30,513 nucleotides of DNA from JACDER01 sp036394915 (GTDB taxonomy: Bacteria > Actinomycetota > Thermoleophilia > Gaiellales > Gaiellaceae): NCBI GenBank assembly GCA_036394915.1, contig DASWEE010000071.1:1-30513 (forward strand). The letters run 5' to 3'. This document shows, piece by piece, positions 7,529 through 14,202 of the stretch. The notes beneath the pieces are model-generated. The model made no database searches. It saw only the letters and a list, made by a program, of their open reading frames with translations, and had not been told where the DNA came from. The position numbers and the translations under genes are program-made. Positions within the stretch are counted from its first letter, which is position 1, and each line of letters starts with the position of its first letter.

Positions 7529-9009
7529 TCTCGACGTTCGACAAAACCGGGCTCGACGAGCTCGCGCGCGGACTGGACGAGCTGGGCGTCGAGCTGGTCA
7601 CGACCGGCGGGTCGACCGACGCGTACCTGCGCGAGCTTGGGCTCGAGACAACTGTGATCGAGGTCCCGCAGATGCTCGGAGGCCGCGTCAAGACGCTCCA
7701 TCCCCGCGTCCACGCCGGCATCCTGGCCCGTCGCGACCGCGAAGACGACCTCGCGACCCTCGACGAGCACGAGATCGAGCCGTTCGACATCGTGGTCGTC
7801 AACCTGTACCCGTTCGAGCGAGAGCCGAGCGTCGAGATGATCGACGTCGGGGGCCCCGCGATGCTTCGCGGCGCGGCCAAGAACTTCGCCCACGTCTCCG
7901 CCGTCTCGAATCCGGAGGATTACGCCGTCGTGCTGGACGAGCTGCGCGACTCGGGTCAGGTCTCGGACGAGACGCGCCGCCGGCTCGCCGTGAAGGCATT
8001 CGCGCACACCTCCGCCTACGACGCGGCGGTAACGCGCTGGCTGGGCGGCGACGAGCGGATCCCCGACCTGCTCCTTCCGGCGCTCGAGAAGGAGCGCGAC
8101 CTCGCCTACGGGGAGAACCCGCACCAGCGGGCCGGCTACTACAGGCTCGCCGCCGCCGGGGCGCACCTGCTCTCCGGCGTCGAGCAGCTTCACGGGCGCG
8201 AGCTGTCCTTCATCAACCTCTACGACCTGGCGGCCGCCCGCACGCTGCTCGAGGAGCTCGGCCCGGAGCCCGCCTGCGTGATCGTCAAGCACGCGAATCC
8301 ATGCGGGGTCGCCGTTGCTGCGACGATCGAGGAGGCGTACGAGCTCGCGCTCGCCGGCGATCCGCTGTCGGCCTTCGGGCTGGTCTCCGCCGTCAACCGC
8401 CCCGTGTCGCGCGAGCTCGGCGAGGCGCTGGCCGAGCGGTTCGTGGACGTCCTGTACGCGCCCTCCTACGACGAGGCGGGGCTCGAGGCGCTCCGGCGAA
8501 AGCCCGCGCCCCGGATCCTGGCCGGACCGGCGCTCGAGCTCACGAACGCGCTCGACGCGAAGCGCGTCCCGGGCGGCGTCCTCGTCCAGGAGCCCGACCG
8601 TGGCCACGACCCGCGCGACGAGATGACAGTCGTCTGCGGCTCCCTCGACGAGGCGCAGTGGACGGATCTCCTCTTCGCGTGGACGGTGTGCAAGCACGTC
8701 ACCTCCAACGCGATCGTGATCGCCCGGGACCGGCAGGCGATCGGGATCGGGGCCGGGCAGCAGAGCCGGGTCGACGCGGCGCGCCTGGCGGTCGAAAAGG
8801 CGCGCGAGCGCGGCCACGACCTGGGCGGTGCTGTGCTCGCGTCGGACGCGCTCTTCCCATTCGCCGACGGCCCGCAGCTCGCGCTCGACGCGGGCGTGCG
8901 CGCGGTCATCCAGCCGGGCGGCTCGAAGCGCGACTCAGAGGTGATCGAGGCGGTCGAGCAGGCCGGCGCAGCGATGGTGCTTACGCACCGCCGCCACTTT
9001 CGCCATTAG
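7516..9009 (+). CDS. purH: Bifunctional AICAR formyltransferase / IMP cyclohydrolase
   Basis: Performs the last two steps to IMP. It is 497 residues, slightly below the usual 510-530. The N-terminal IMP cyclohydrolase domain (about 1-190) shows ALISTFDKTGLDELARGL, TGGST and GGRVKTLHPRVHAGIL. The C-terminal transformylase domain shows GENPHQRAGYY, VIVKHANPCGVA and VCKHVTSNAIVIARD, with Lys-His of the family VKHxNPCG motif intact. The start must be TTG 7516: an in-frame TGA at 7510-7512 excludes anything earlier, and the protein aligns from there. It overlaps purN by 13 nt and, at its 3' end, the convergent GNAT gene by 29 nt. Confidence 0.96.
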   Translation: MRALISTFDKTGLDELARGLDELGVELVTTGGSTDAYLRELGLETTVIEVPQMLGGRVKTLHPRVHAGILARRDREDDLATLDEHEIEPFDIVVVNLYPFEREPSVEMIDVGGPAMLRGAAKNFAHVSAVSNPEDYAVVLDELRDSGQVSDETRRRLAVKAFAHTSAYDAAVTRWLGGDERIPDLLLPALEKERDLAYGENPHQRAGYYRLAAAGAHLLSGVEQLHGRELSFINLYDLAAARTLLEELGPEPACVIVKHANPCGVAVAATIEEAYELALAGDPLSAFGLVSAVNRPVSRELGEALAERFVDVLYAPSYDEAGLEALRRKPAPRILAGPALELTNALDAKRVPGGVLVQEPDRGHDPRDEMTVVCGSLDEAQWTDLLFAWTVCKHVTSNAIVIARDRQAIGIGAGQQSRVDAARLAVEKARERGHDLGGAVLASDALFPFADGPQLALDAGVRAVIQPGGSKRDSEVIEAVEQAGAAMVLTHRRHFRH

Positions 9010-9589
9010 AAGATGCGAAATCCCGATTCTCGACGTGGCGGATGTCTTCTGGAACGAGGGAGAAGATGATGCAGTCGTGCCTCCGCCCGTGTGTCTTGCA
9101 GTGCGCACGAAGCAGACCCTCGCGGAGAAACCCTGCTCTCTCGATTGCACGAGCTGATGCCACGTTCTCCACCGCCGTCTCGGCGTATACCCGGTGAAGT
9201 CCGACCTCACGTAGCCCCCAGATTGCCCCGAGCCGAAGCGCTCTCGAGGCGACACCGCGCCCCCGTTCCCGTGGAAACACGGAGACGGCAAGCCCTGCGA
9301 CCTCTTGATCGTCTTCGAACTGCAGGTTGAGAAGCCCGAGTGGCGCATCGGTCGCCGCATCCGCGATCACGAAGGGCGCGCTCTCACCGCTGCGCCACCT
9401 TTCCTCTGCTCGAGCGATGCTGTCACGCTGCCGATCCGCGGTGAGCGGCTCGTCATCTAACCAGCATCTAGTCTCCGGGTCGTGTGATGCCTCGGCGATC
9501 AACGGCACGTCTTCGACGCGTCGTGGTCGCAGGATGATTTCGTCGTCTGTGAGCGGAGGATCTGGAGGGATTAGAGGGCGCCTCGCCAC
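8981..9589 (-). CDS. GNAT-family N-acetyltransferase (RimJ/RimL-like)
   Basis: Probably acetylates a small molecule or a protein N-terminus using acetyl-CoA; the substrate is unknown. From GTG 9589 it is 202 residues. The domain begins at IILRPRRVEDVPLIAEASHD. The acetyl-CoA pyrophosphate loop is ERGRGVASRALRLG, and the closing motif is NVASARAIERAGF followed by REGLLRAHCKTHGRRHDCI, typical of the RimJ/L subgroup. Alternative starts are GTG 9658 (GAGG 6 nt upstream, 225 residues) and TTG 9595. GTG 9589 is preferred because a TAGCCT -10 lies 8 nt upstream. The 3' end overlaps purH by 29 nt tail-to-tail. There is no evident functional link to purine genes. Confidence 0.85.
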   Translation of the reverse strand: MARRPLIPPDPPLTDDEIILRPRRVEDVPLIAEASHDPETRCWLDDEPLTADRQRDSIARAEERWRSGESAPFVIADAATDAPLGLLNLQFEDDQEVAGLAVSVFPRERGRGVASRALRLGAIWGLREVGLHRVYAETAVENVASARAIERAGFLREGLLRAHCKTHGRRHDCIIFSLVPEDIRHVENRDFASSNGESGGGA

Positions 9590-9597
9590 CAGCAAGC

Positions 9598-9603
9598 AGG
9601 CTA
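9598..9603 (-). promoter_or_regulatory. -10 element (TAGCCT) for the GNAT gene
   Basis: Minus-strand TAGCCT, 8 nt before GTG 9589. It matches the TANNNT plus 6-9 nt spacing seen elsewhere here and supports the shorter GNAT start. Confidence 0.4.
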
Positions 9604-9673
9604 TCGACCTGGCCTTCGGTCGTAATCGAGATGACAGGGTTCGCGCGGCCCATTTCACATCAAGCCTCGAGTG

Positions 9674-9890
9674 CGTTCCTGGGGCGCCGCGGGCGGTGCG
9701 ATACCGGAGGGGAGAGTGCTTGGCACAGACCTGTAAGGCAGCGTGCGGCCAGCGGCGTCAGGCTCCGCGGAGCCCGTCCTGTGGGGCTCCGCCGTAACTA
9801 CGACTTAAAGATCGGCGCGAGGGGCTCGGCCCTCTCCGTGTCGATTGGAGCCCGGCTCGCCGGGCGGGAGCGGAAGCCGGCCAGGGCGCG
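9674..9890. repeat. Structured intergenic repeat, copy A
   Basis: A 217-bp non-coding stretch sharing segments with 17951-18130. The first 44 nt match copy B at 39 positions. Next is a small hairpin (GTGC 9716-9719 / GCAC 9723-9726), then the shared block CCAGCGGCGTCAGG (9749-9762), a larger hairpin at 9811-9845 (about 14 pairs, G-T wobbles and a bulge), and a GC-rich tail with GCCGGCCAGGG. It ends on the base before the stop codon of the minus-strand gene at 9891. It may act as a terminator, a mobile non-coding repeat or a structured RNA. Confidence 0.65.
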
Positions 9891-10439
9891 CTAGATTTCG
9901 CCGGGTTTCCAGAAGCGGTAGAAGACGGCGCCCTGCGCGTTCGCCAGCGCGAACCAGAGGCTGATCGCGTCCTCCTGCGCGCCGGCGGAGTCCAGGTTGC
10001 CGGCGGAGACGGGCTCGTAGCCCGCGTCTCGGATCAGCTGCTCCGTCACGTCGCGGGCGTCGTCGTCGGCGCAGTAGAGGTTGCCCGGGGTGACGCCTTG
10101 GTTGCCGATCTCGTCGTAGATGCGCGCGAGGTTGAGGTTGAACGCCTTCGCCGTCGGCCCGCCGGTGATCGACTTCACCTGTGCAGCTAGGGAATCGAAC
10201 CCGTCCGGCGGCGGCGTGCCGACCCTGTTCGTCGCGTCGATCGTGACCTTGCCCTCGAGCCCGCTGACCTTGCCGAGCGCGTTCGCGACGGCCGCGGCGG
10301 GAACCGCCAGCAGCACCACGTCCGCTCCTGAGGCGTCCCCGCCGTCCTGGCCGAGCTCGTCCACCTCGTGACCGGCGTTCCGCCACCGCTTGGCGAGGCC
10401 GCCGCCCACGTTCCCGCGTCCAATGACGGTGATGTTCAT
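9891..10439 (-). CDS. NAD(P)-binding protein of the F420-dependent NADP reductase-like family
   Basis: A 182-residue Rossmann protein, compact like the F420_oxidored family (COG2085), which includes NADPH:F420 oxidoreductases and relatives. The dinucleotide site is at the very N-terminus, ITVIGRGNVGGGLAKRW (GxGxxG). ADVVLLAVPAAAVANAL follows, as in the family, with substrate-side motifs IDATNRVG and TAKAFNLNLARIYDEI. Whether F420 is really used cannot be told. ATG 10439 is supported by a minus-strand TAGTGT 8 nt upstream. It is divergent from cbs, with 27 bp between start codons and a shared bidirectional -10. Repeat copy A begins right after its stop. Confidence 0.82.
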   Translation of the reverse strand: MNITVIGRGNVGGGLAKRWRNAGHEVDELGQDGGDASGADVVLLAVPAAAVANALGKVSGLEGKVTIDATNRVGTPPPDGFDSLAAQVKSITGGPTAKAFNLNLARIYDEIGNQGVTPGNLYCADDDARDVTEQLIRDAGYEPVSAGNLDSAGAQEDAISLWFALANAQGAVFYRFWKPGEI

Positions 10440-10447
10440 ACGAAGGC

Positions 10448-10457
10448 ACACTACTCT
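10448..10457. promoter_or_regulatory. Bidirectional -10 pair ACACTACTCT between the F420-like gene and cbs
   Basis: Plus-strand TACTCT (10452-10457) lies 9 nt from cbs ATG 10467. Minus-strand TAGTGT (10453-10448) lies 8 nt from ATG 10439. They share TA at 10452-10453. CGGAG just before the cbs ATG may add a weak ribosome site. Confidence 0.6.
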
Positions 10458-10466
10458 TCTCGGAGC

Positions 10467-11867
10467 ATGCCGCGCGAGTACCCGACCGTTCTCGACCTCG
10501 TCGGCTCGACCCCGCTCGTCCGGTTGCAGCGGATCGTCCCCCCGGAGGCTGCCACGGTCGTTGCCAAGCTCGAGTACCTCAACCCCGGCGGGTCGATCAA
10601 GGACCGGATCGGGATCAAGATGATCGAGGAGGCCGAGCGGGACGGAAAGCTCAAGCCAGGCGGGACGATCGTCGAGCCGACCTCGGGCAACACCGGCACC
10701 GGCCTCGCGATCGCGGCCGCGCTGAAGGGCTATCGCTGCATCTTCGTCATGCCCGACAAGATGAGCCAGGAGAAGATCTCGCTCCTGCGCGCATACGGCG
10801 CCGAGGTCGTGATCTGCCCCTACGCCGTCGCGCCCGAGTCGCCGGAGAGCTACTACTCGGTCTCCGACCGGCTCGCGGAGGAGATCCCGGGCGCATACAA
10901 GCCCGACCAGTACACGAACCCCGGCAACCCCGACGCCCACTACGAGACCACGGGCCCGGAGATCTGGGACCAGACCGGCGGCGAGATCGACGCGCTCGTG
11001 ATTGCCGTCGGCACGGGCGGAACGATCACCGGCGCCGCTCGCTATCTCAAGGAGCAGAAGCCGGACGTCCTGATCGTCGGAGCCGACCCTGAGGGCTCCA
11101 TCTATACCTCCGGCGAGAAGATGCATCCGTACCTGGTCGAAGGCGTCGGAGAGGACTTCTGGCCGAAGACGTTCGACCCCGCGGTCGTCGACCAGTGGGA
11201 GACCGTCTCCGACCGGGACTCGTTCGTGACCGCGCGCCGGATGGCGCGCGAGGAGGGCCTCCTGATCGGCGGCTCGGGCGGGACCGCGGTGCACGCGGCG
11301 ATCAAGATCGCCAAGCAGCTCGGCGCGGGCAAGACAGTCGTCACGCTCATCCCCGACTCGGGGCGCGCCTACCTGTCCAAGTTCTACGACGACAACTACA
11401 TGATCGACCTCGGCTTCCTGGAGCGGAAGGCCCCGATGCCGACCGTCGAAGAGGTGCTGCGCTTCAAGCGCGTCGAGGAGCCGGAGCTCCCCGCTCTCGT
11501 CACGATCGAGTCCCACCAGAAGGTGGGCGAGGCGATCGACCTGATGCAGCGCTACTCGATCTCACAGCTCCCGGTCGTCCGCAACGAGCCGGTCGAGACG
11601 CTGGCGGACGTGATCGGGTCGCTGCAGGAGCGCGGCCTGCTCGACCGCGTGTTCAGGAACCCCGATTCGTTGAACGAGGAGGTCGCGTCGGCGATGGATC
11701 CACCGCTGGCGGCGGTCGATGCGACTGAATCCGTCGATCAGGTCTTCGCCGACCTGACCGGCGGGAGCGCGGCCGTCGTCGTCGCGCGGGCCGGGCGACC
11801 GACCGGGATGCTGACCCGCGCCGACCTGCTCGAATATCTGGCGCACCACCGCGACGGCGGACGCTAG
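10467..11867 (+). CDS. cbs: Cystathionine beta-synthase with C-terminal CBS-domain pair
   Basis: PLP enzyme condensing serine (or an activated serine) with homocysteine in transsulfuration; some relatives also act as cysteine synthases. It is 466 residues, the size of mycobacterial Cbs (Rv1077). The catalytic fold-type II domain covers about 1-330: the Schiff-base Lys45 lies in NPGGSIKDRIG, the substrate loop is EPTSGNTGTGLA, and the phosphate loop is AVGTGGTITGAA. Residues about 340-466 form two CBS motifs (SHQKVGEAIDLMQRYSISQL and the segment ending PTGMLTRADLLEYLAHH), likely regulatory. No N-terminal heme domain is present. No cystathionine gamma-lyase is adjacent. Its stop codon overlaps that of the convergent Lon-N gene in CTAG. 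Confidence 0.93.
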   Translation: MPREYPTVLDLVGSTPLVRLQRIVPPEAATVVAKLEYLNPGGSIKDRIGIKMIEEAERDGKLKPGGTIVEPTSGNTGTGLAIAAALKGYRCIFVMPDKMSQEKISLLRAYGAEVVICPYAVAPESPESYYSVSDRLAEEIPGAYKPDQYTNPGNPDAHYETTGPEIWDQTGGEIDALVIAVGTGGTITGAARYLKEQKPDVLIVGADPEGSIYTSGEKMHPYLVEGVGEDFWPKTFDPAVVDQWETVSDRDSFVTARRMAREEGLLIGGSGGTAVHAAIKIAKQLGAGKTVVTLIPDSGRAYLSKFYDDNYMIDLGFLERKAPMPTVEEVLRFKRVEEPELPALVTIESHQKVGEAIDLMQRYSISQLPVVRNEPVETLADVIGSLQERGLLDRVFRNPDSLNEEVASAMDPPLAAVDATESVDQVFADLTGGSAAVVVARAGRPTGMLTRADLLEYLAHHRDGGR

Positions 11868-12475
11868 TCCAGCGTTACCTTCCCGTTCTGGGAGGCGCGC
11901 TCGCGCACCTCGCGCTCGAGCGCCATCGTCTGCGCGGCGTTCTCGAGCAGCTCGGCGACGACGTGCAGGCGGCGGGCCTCGGAGCGCTGCTCGAGCAGCT
12001 GCTGCTTGACCTCCGCCCCGAAGTCGACTCGGGCGGCGAGCTGGAAGGAGAGCTGTCCGGCCTCGGGCTCGGGATCCTCGACGTCGGAGGAGGCGATCTC
12101 GCGCAGCGCGGAGAACTGCTCGAGCGCGCGCTCGACGTCCGACTCGTCCGGAACGTCCTCTTCGTCGGCGATCGGCTCGATCTCGGCCGTCTGGAAGGAG
12201 CGCCCCTTCGTCAGCTCCACGAGCCGAAACCGCTCGCGGCCCTCGACGACGATGTTCAGCCGCCCGTCCGGGAACCGCTCCAGCACCTCGGTCACCGCGG
12301 CGCGCGTACCGACCTCGCGCAGCCCGCGGTCGTCGGCGAGCACGAGCCCGAACTCGCCCTCCCGCGCCAGGCACTCGCCGATCAGCTCCTTGTAGCGATC
12401 CTCGAAGATATGGAGCGGGACGCGCTCGGTCGGGAGCAGGACGAGCTCGAGCGGGAAAAGACCAATCTCTGCCAT
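11864..12475 (-). CDS. Lon N-terminal (substrate-binding) domain protein
   Basis: A 203-residue stand-alone protein carrying only the N-terminal domain of Lon protease; no AAA+ or Ser-Lys protease part is present. The start IGLFPLELVLLPTERVPLHI is typical, followed by FEDRYKELIGECL and VEGRERFRLVELTKGRSF. The C-terminal third (from about residue 125) is Glu-rich and helical, with QLSFQLAARVDFGAEVKQQL. Function of stand-alone LON-domain proteins is poorly known; a proteolysis adaptor role is a guess. ATG 12475 lies 7 nt from a minus-strand TAGTCT shared with the divergent bolA promoter. Its TAG lies inside the same CTAG as the cbs stop. Confidence 0.9.
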   Translation of the reverse strand: MAEIGLFPLELVLLPTERVPLHIFEDRYKELIGECLAREGEFGLVLADDRGLREVGTRAAVTEVLERFPDGRLNIVVEGRERFRLVELTKGRSFQTAEIEPIADEEDVPDESDVERALEQFSALREIASSDVEDPEPEAGQLSFQLAARVDFGAEVKQQLLEQRSEARRLHVVAELLENAAQTMALEREVRERASQNGKVTLD

Positions 12476-12482
12476 CGCCGAC

Positions 12483-12492
12483 AGACTACGAT
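12483..12492. promoter_or_regulatory. Bidirectional -10 pair AGACTACGAT between the Lon-N gene and bolA
   Basis: Minus-strand TAGTCT (12488-12483) lies 7 nt from ATG 12475. Plus-strand TACGAT (12487-12492) lies 7 nt from GTG 12500. They share TA at 12487-12488. The plus element overlaps the upstream bolA ATG at 12491, arguing that this ATG is not the start. Confidence 0.55.
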
Positions 12493-12499
12493 GCGGACG

Positions 12500-12733
12500 G
12501 TGGGTCGCGATGCGCTCGAACAGCTTCTGGGGGAGGCGTTTCCGGATGCGACCGAGCTGTCCGTCGACGACCGGACCGGCGGCGGCGACCACTTCCAGGT
12601 GACCGTGGCGAGCCGCCGGTTCGAGGGACTGTCCCTCGTCGAGCAGCACCGGCTCGTCTACGACGCGCTCGCGGAGCCGCTCGCAGACGGCACTATTCAC
12701 GAGCTGAGGATCAAGACGAAAGGAAGCCAATGA
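12500..12733 (+). CDS. bolA: BolA-family protein
   Basis: A 77-residue BolA/IbaG-type protein. BolA proteins bind monothiol glutaredoxins through a shared [2Fe-2S] cluster and act in iron-sulfur and iron homeostasis. Visible features are GGDHFQVTVASRRFEGLSLV and EQHRLVYDALAEPL with the conserved His of the family, ending TIHELRIKTKG. GTG 12500 is preferred over ATG 12491 (80 residues) because the only -10 candidate, TACGAT, overlaps that ATG and lies 7 nt from the GTG. The reading from 12500 also fits the usual family start. The TGA overlaps the glutaredoxin ATG (ATGA). The adjacent glutaredoxin supports the BolA-Grx pairing. Confidence 0.9.
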   Translation: MGRDALEQLLGEAFPDATELSVDDRTGGGDHFQVTVASRRFEGLSLVEQHRLVYDALAEPLADGTIHELRIKTKGSQ

Positions 12734-13101
12734 GCGAGTTGCGAAAGAGGATCCAGACGATCGTGTCCGAGGAGCCGGTGGCCTTCTTCATGAAGGGGAC
12801 GCCGGACTTCGTCATGTGTGGGAACTCCGAGCGCGCGCTCCGTGCACTGCGCGAGGCCGGCGCGCCGGTGACGGCGATCAACATCCTCCCCGACCCGCGC
12901 ATCCGCGAGGAGCTGTCGGCGCTCTCCGGCTGGCCGACGGTCCCGCAGATCTTCATCCACGGCGAGCTCGTCGGCGGCGCCGACATCGTCGAGGAGCTGG
13001 CGGCAAGCGGAGAGCTCGAGCAGAGGCTCGAGCAGGCGCTCGGGCCGGACTACCGGGACAGCCGGCAGGAGCGCGTCACGGACGTGCTCGCAGCAGCCTG
13101 A
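12730..13101 (+). CDS. grxD: Monothiol glutaredoxin (Grx4/GrxD family) with CGNS active site
   Basis: A 123-residue Grx4-type protein expected to carry a glutathione-ligated [2Fe-2S] cluster and to pair with BolA. The motif MKGTP (Lys22), the WPTVPQIFI loop with cis-Pro, and GGADIV match the family. The active site, normally CGFS, reads C30-G-N-S33: the Phe is replaced by Asn (AAC at 12823-12825), while the cysteine is kept. A C-terminal extension of about 15 residues (YRDSRQERVTDVLAAA) is not part of the fold. ATG 12730 overlaps the bolA stop. The TGA at 13099-13101 overlaps the probable CTG start of the next gene. Confidence 0.93.
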   Translation: MSELRKRIQTIVSEEPVAFFMKGTPDFVMCGNSERALRALREAGAPVTAINILPDPRIREELSALSGWPTVPQIFIHGELVGGADIVEELAASGELEQRLEQALGPDYRDSRQERVTDVLAAA

Positions 13102-14117
13102 CCCGCCCTCTGACACTGGAGCAGGCGAGGCGGATCGCGGTCCGAACGCAGCTGCTCGACGGCTCGGCGACCTCGGTCCTCGACACCGTGCGCAGGCTCG
13201 GGTTCCTGCAGATGGACCCGATCTCGACGGTTGCGACACCGCAGCGGCTCGTGCTCTGGAGCCGCCTCGGACCCTACGACCCCGAGGAGCTCGACCGGCT
13301 GCTCTGGGAGGAGAAGAAGCTGATCGAGTGGAAGGCGTTCATCTACCCGGTCGAGGACCTGCCCCTCCTACGCGCGCTGATGCGGCGCCCCTGGCGCCCG
13401 CTCAAACGGGAGCAGTGGGCGAAGGACTTCATGAAGGAGCAGGCGTCGCTTCGCAGGTACGTCCTGCGGGAGCTGGAGCGGCGGGGCCCGCTCCCTTCGC
13501 GCGAGCTCGAGCATCGGGCTGCTCGGCATCCTGATCGACATGTCTGGTGGGGCACGCGGGCACAGCTGACCTGGATGCTGGAACTCCTGCACCGCCGTGG
13601 CCAGATCACCGTCGCGGGGCGCCAGAACGGCCAGCGGCTCTGGGACCTGGCGGAGCGTTGGTGGCCGGAGACCGAGACCGTCCCACTTCGCGAGGCCGAA
13701 CAGCGACTCGCCGAGAAGCGGCGCCGGGCACTCGGTGTCTGGCTGGAGCGCGGCGAATGGCGCGCGCACCCGGACGCCGCCGACGGCCCCGTTCCCACTC
13801 GGACCACGCTTCTCTCCCCCTTCGACCGTTTGATCCACGATCGCGACCGTGCCGAGGCGCTCTGGGGCTTCTTCTACCGCCTGGAGATGTACGTGCCGAA
13901 GGCGAAGCGTGAGTACGGCTATTACGTGCTGCCGATCCTCCACGGCGACCGCATCGTGGGGCGGCTCGATCCTGCGTACGACCGGCGGGCGCGCCGCCTG
14001 GTGGTGAAGGCGATCTACCCGGAGGACGGGGTGCGCTTTCCGGCCCGCGCCGTCGAGCGCGCGGTCCGGAGCCTCGGCCGCTTTCTGGGCGCCGAGGAGA
14101 TCGTGCTGCCACGCTGA
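13098..14117 (+). CDS. AlkX/YcaQ-type (AlkZ family) winged-helix DNA glycosylase
   Basis: A 339-residue HTH_42 protein. The family contains AlkZ and AlkX/YcaQ glycosylases that unhook interstrand crosslinks or remove bulky alkylated bases. The N-terminal segment LTLEQARRIAVRTQLLDG leads into LGFLQMDPISTV; Q38-M-D40 fits the Q-hydrophobic-D motif of the AlkX branch. SRLGPYDPEELDRLLWEEKK and IEWKAFIYPVEDLPLL follow, and the C-terminal barrel has YVLPILHGDRIVGRLDP. No ATG, GTG or TTG precedes the conserved N-terminus in this frame. CTG 13098, overlapping the glutaredoxin stop as CTGA, is the likely start; CTG 13110 is an alternative and GTG 13188 would remove conserved sequence. It is the third gene of bolA-grxD-alkX. 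Confidence 0.87.
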   Translation: MTRPLTLEQARRIAVRTQLLDGSATSVLDTVRRLGFLQMDPISTVATPQRLVLWSRLGPYDPEELDRLLWEEKKLIEWKAFIYPVEDLPLLRALMRRPWRPLKREQWAKDFMKEQASLRRYVLRELERRGPLPSRELEHRAARHPDRHVWWGTRAQLTWMLELLHRRGQITVAGRQNGQRLWDLAERWWPETETVPLREAEQRLAEKRRRALGVWLERGEWRAHPDAADGPVPTRTTLLSPFDRLIHDRDRAEALWGFFYRLEMYVPKAKREYGYYVLPILHGDRIVGRLDPAYDRRARRLVVKAIYPEDGVRFPARAVERAVRSLGRFLGAEEIVLPR

Positions 14118-14125
14118 TCTCGCGT

Positions 14126-14154
14126 TTGACAGCACTGCCTATCGCCCCTATCAT
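14126..14154 (+). promoter_or_regulatory. Promoter of the FTR1 gene (TTGACA-17-TATCAT)
   Basis: TTGACA at 14126-14131, a 17-nt spacer, and TATCAT at 14149-14154. This is the best -35/-10 pair in the window. Transcription would start near 14161, directly before the palindrome at 14163-14182. Confidence 0.8.
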
Positions 14155-14162
14155 CACGCCGC

Positions 14163-14182
14163 TTGTAAGGTATGCCTTACAA
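14163..14182. promoter_or_regulatory. Operator palindrome TTGTAAGG-TATG-CCTTACAA (iron/metal regulator type)
   Basis: A perfect 8-bp inverted repeat around TATG, placed at the predicted transcription start of the FTR1 gene. Size, AT-rich ends and the AAGG...CCTT core resemble boxes of the DtxR/IdeR/MntR family. That identification is inference; position and symmetry are seen directly. Confidence 0.75.
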
Positions 14183-14202
14183 CCAGCTGAGAAGGGAGAG
14201 CG

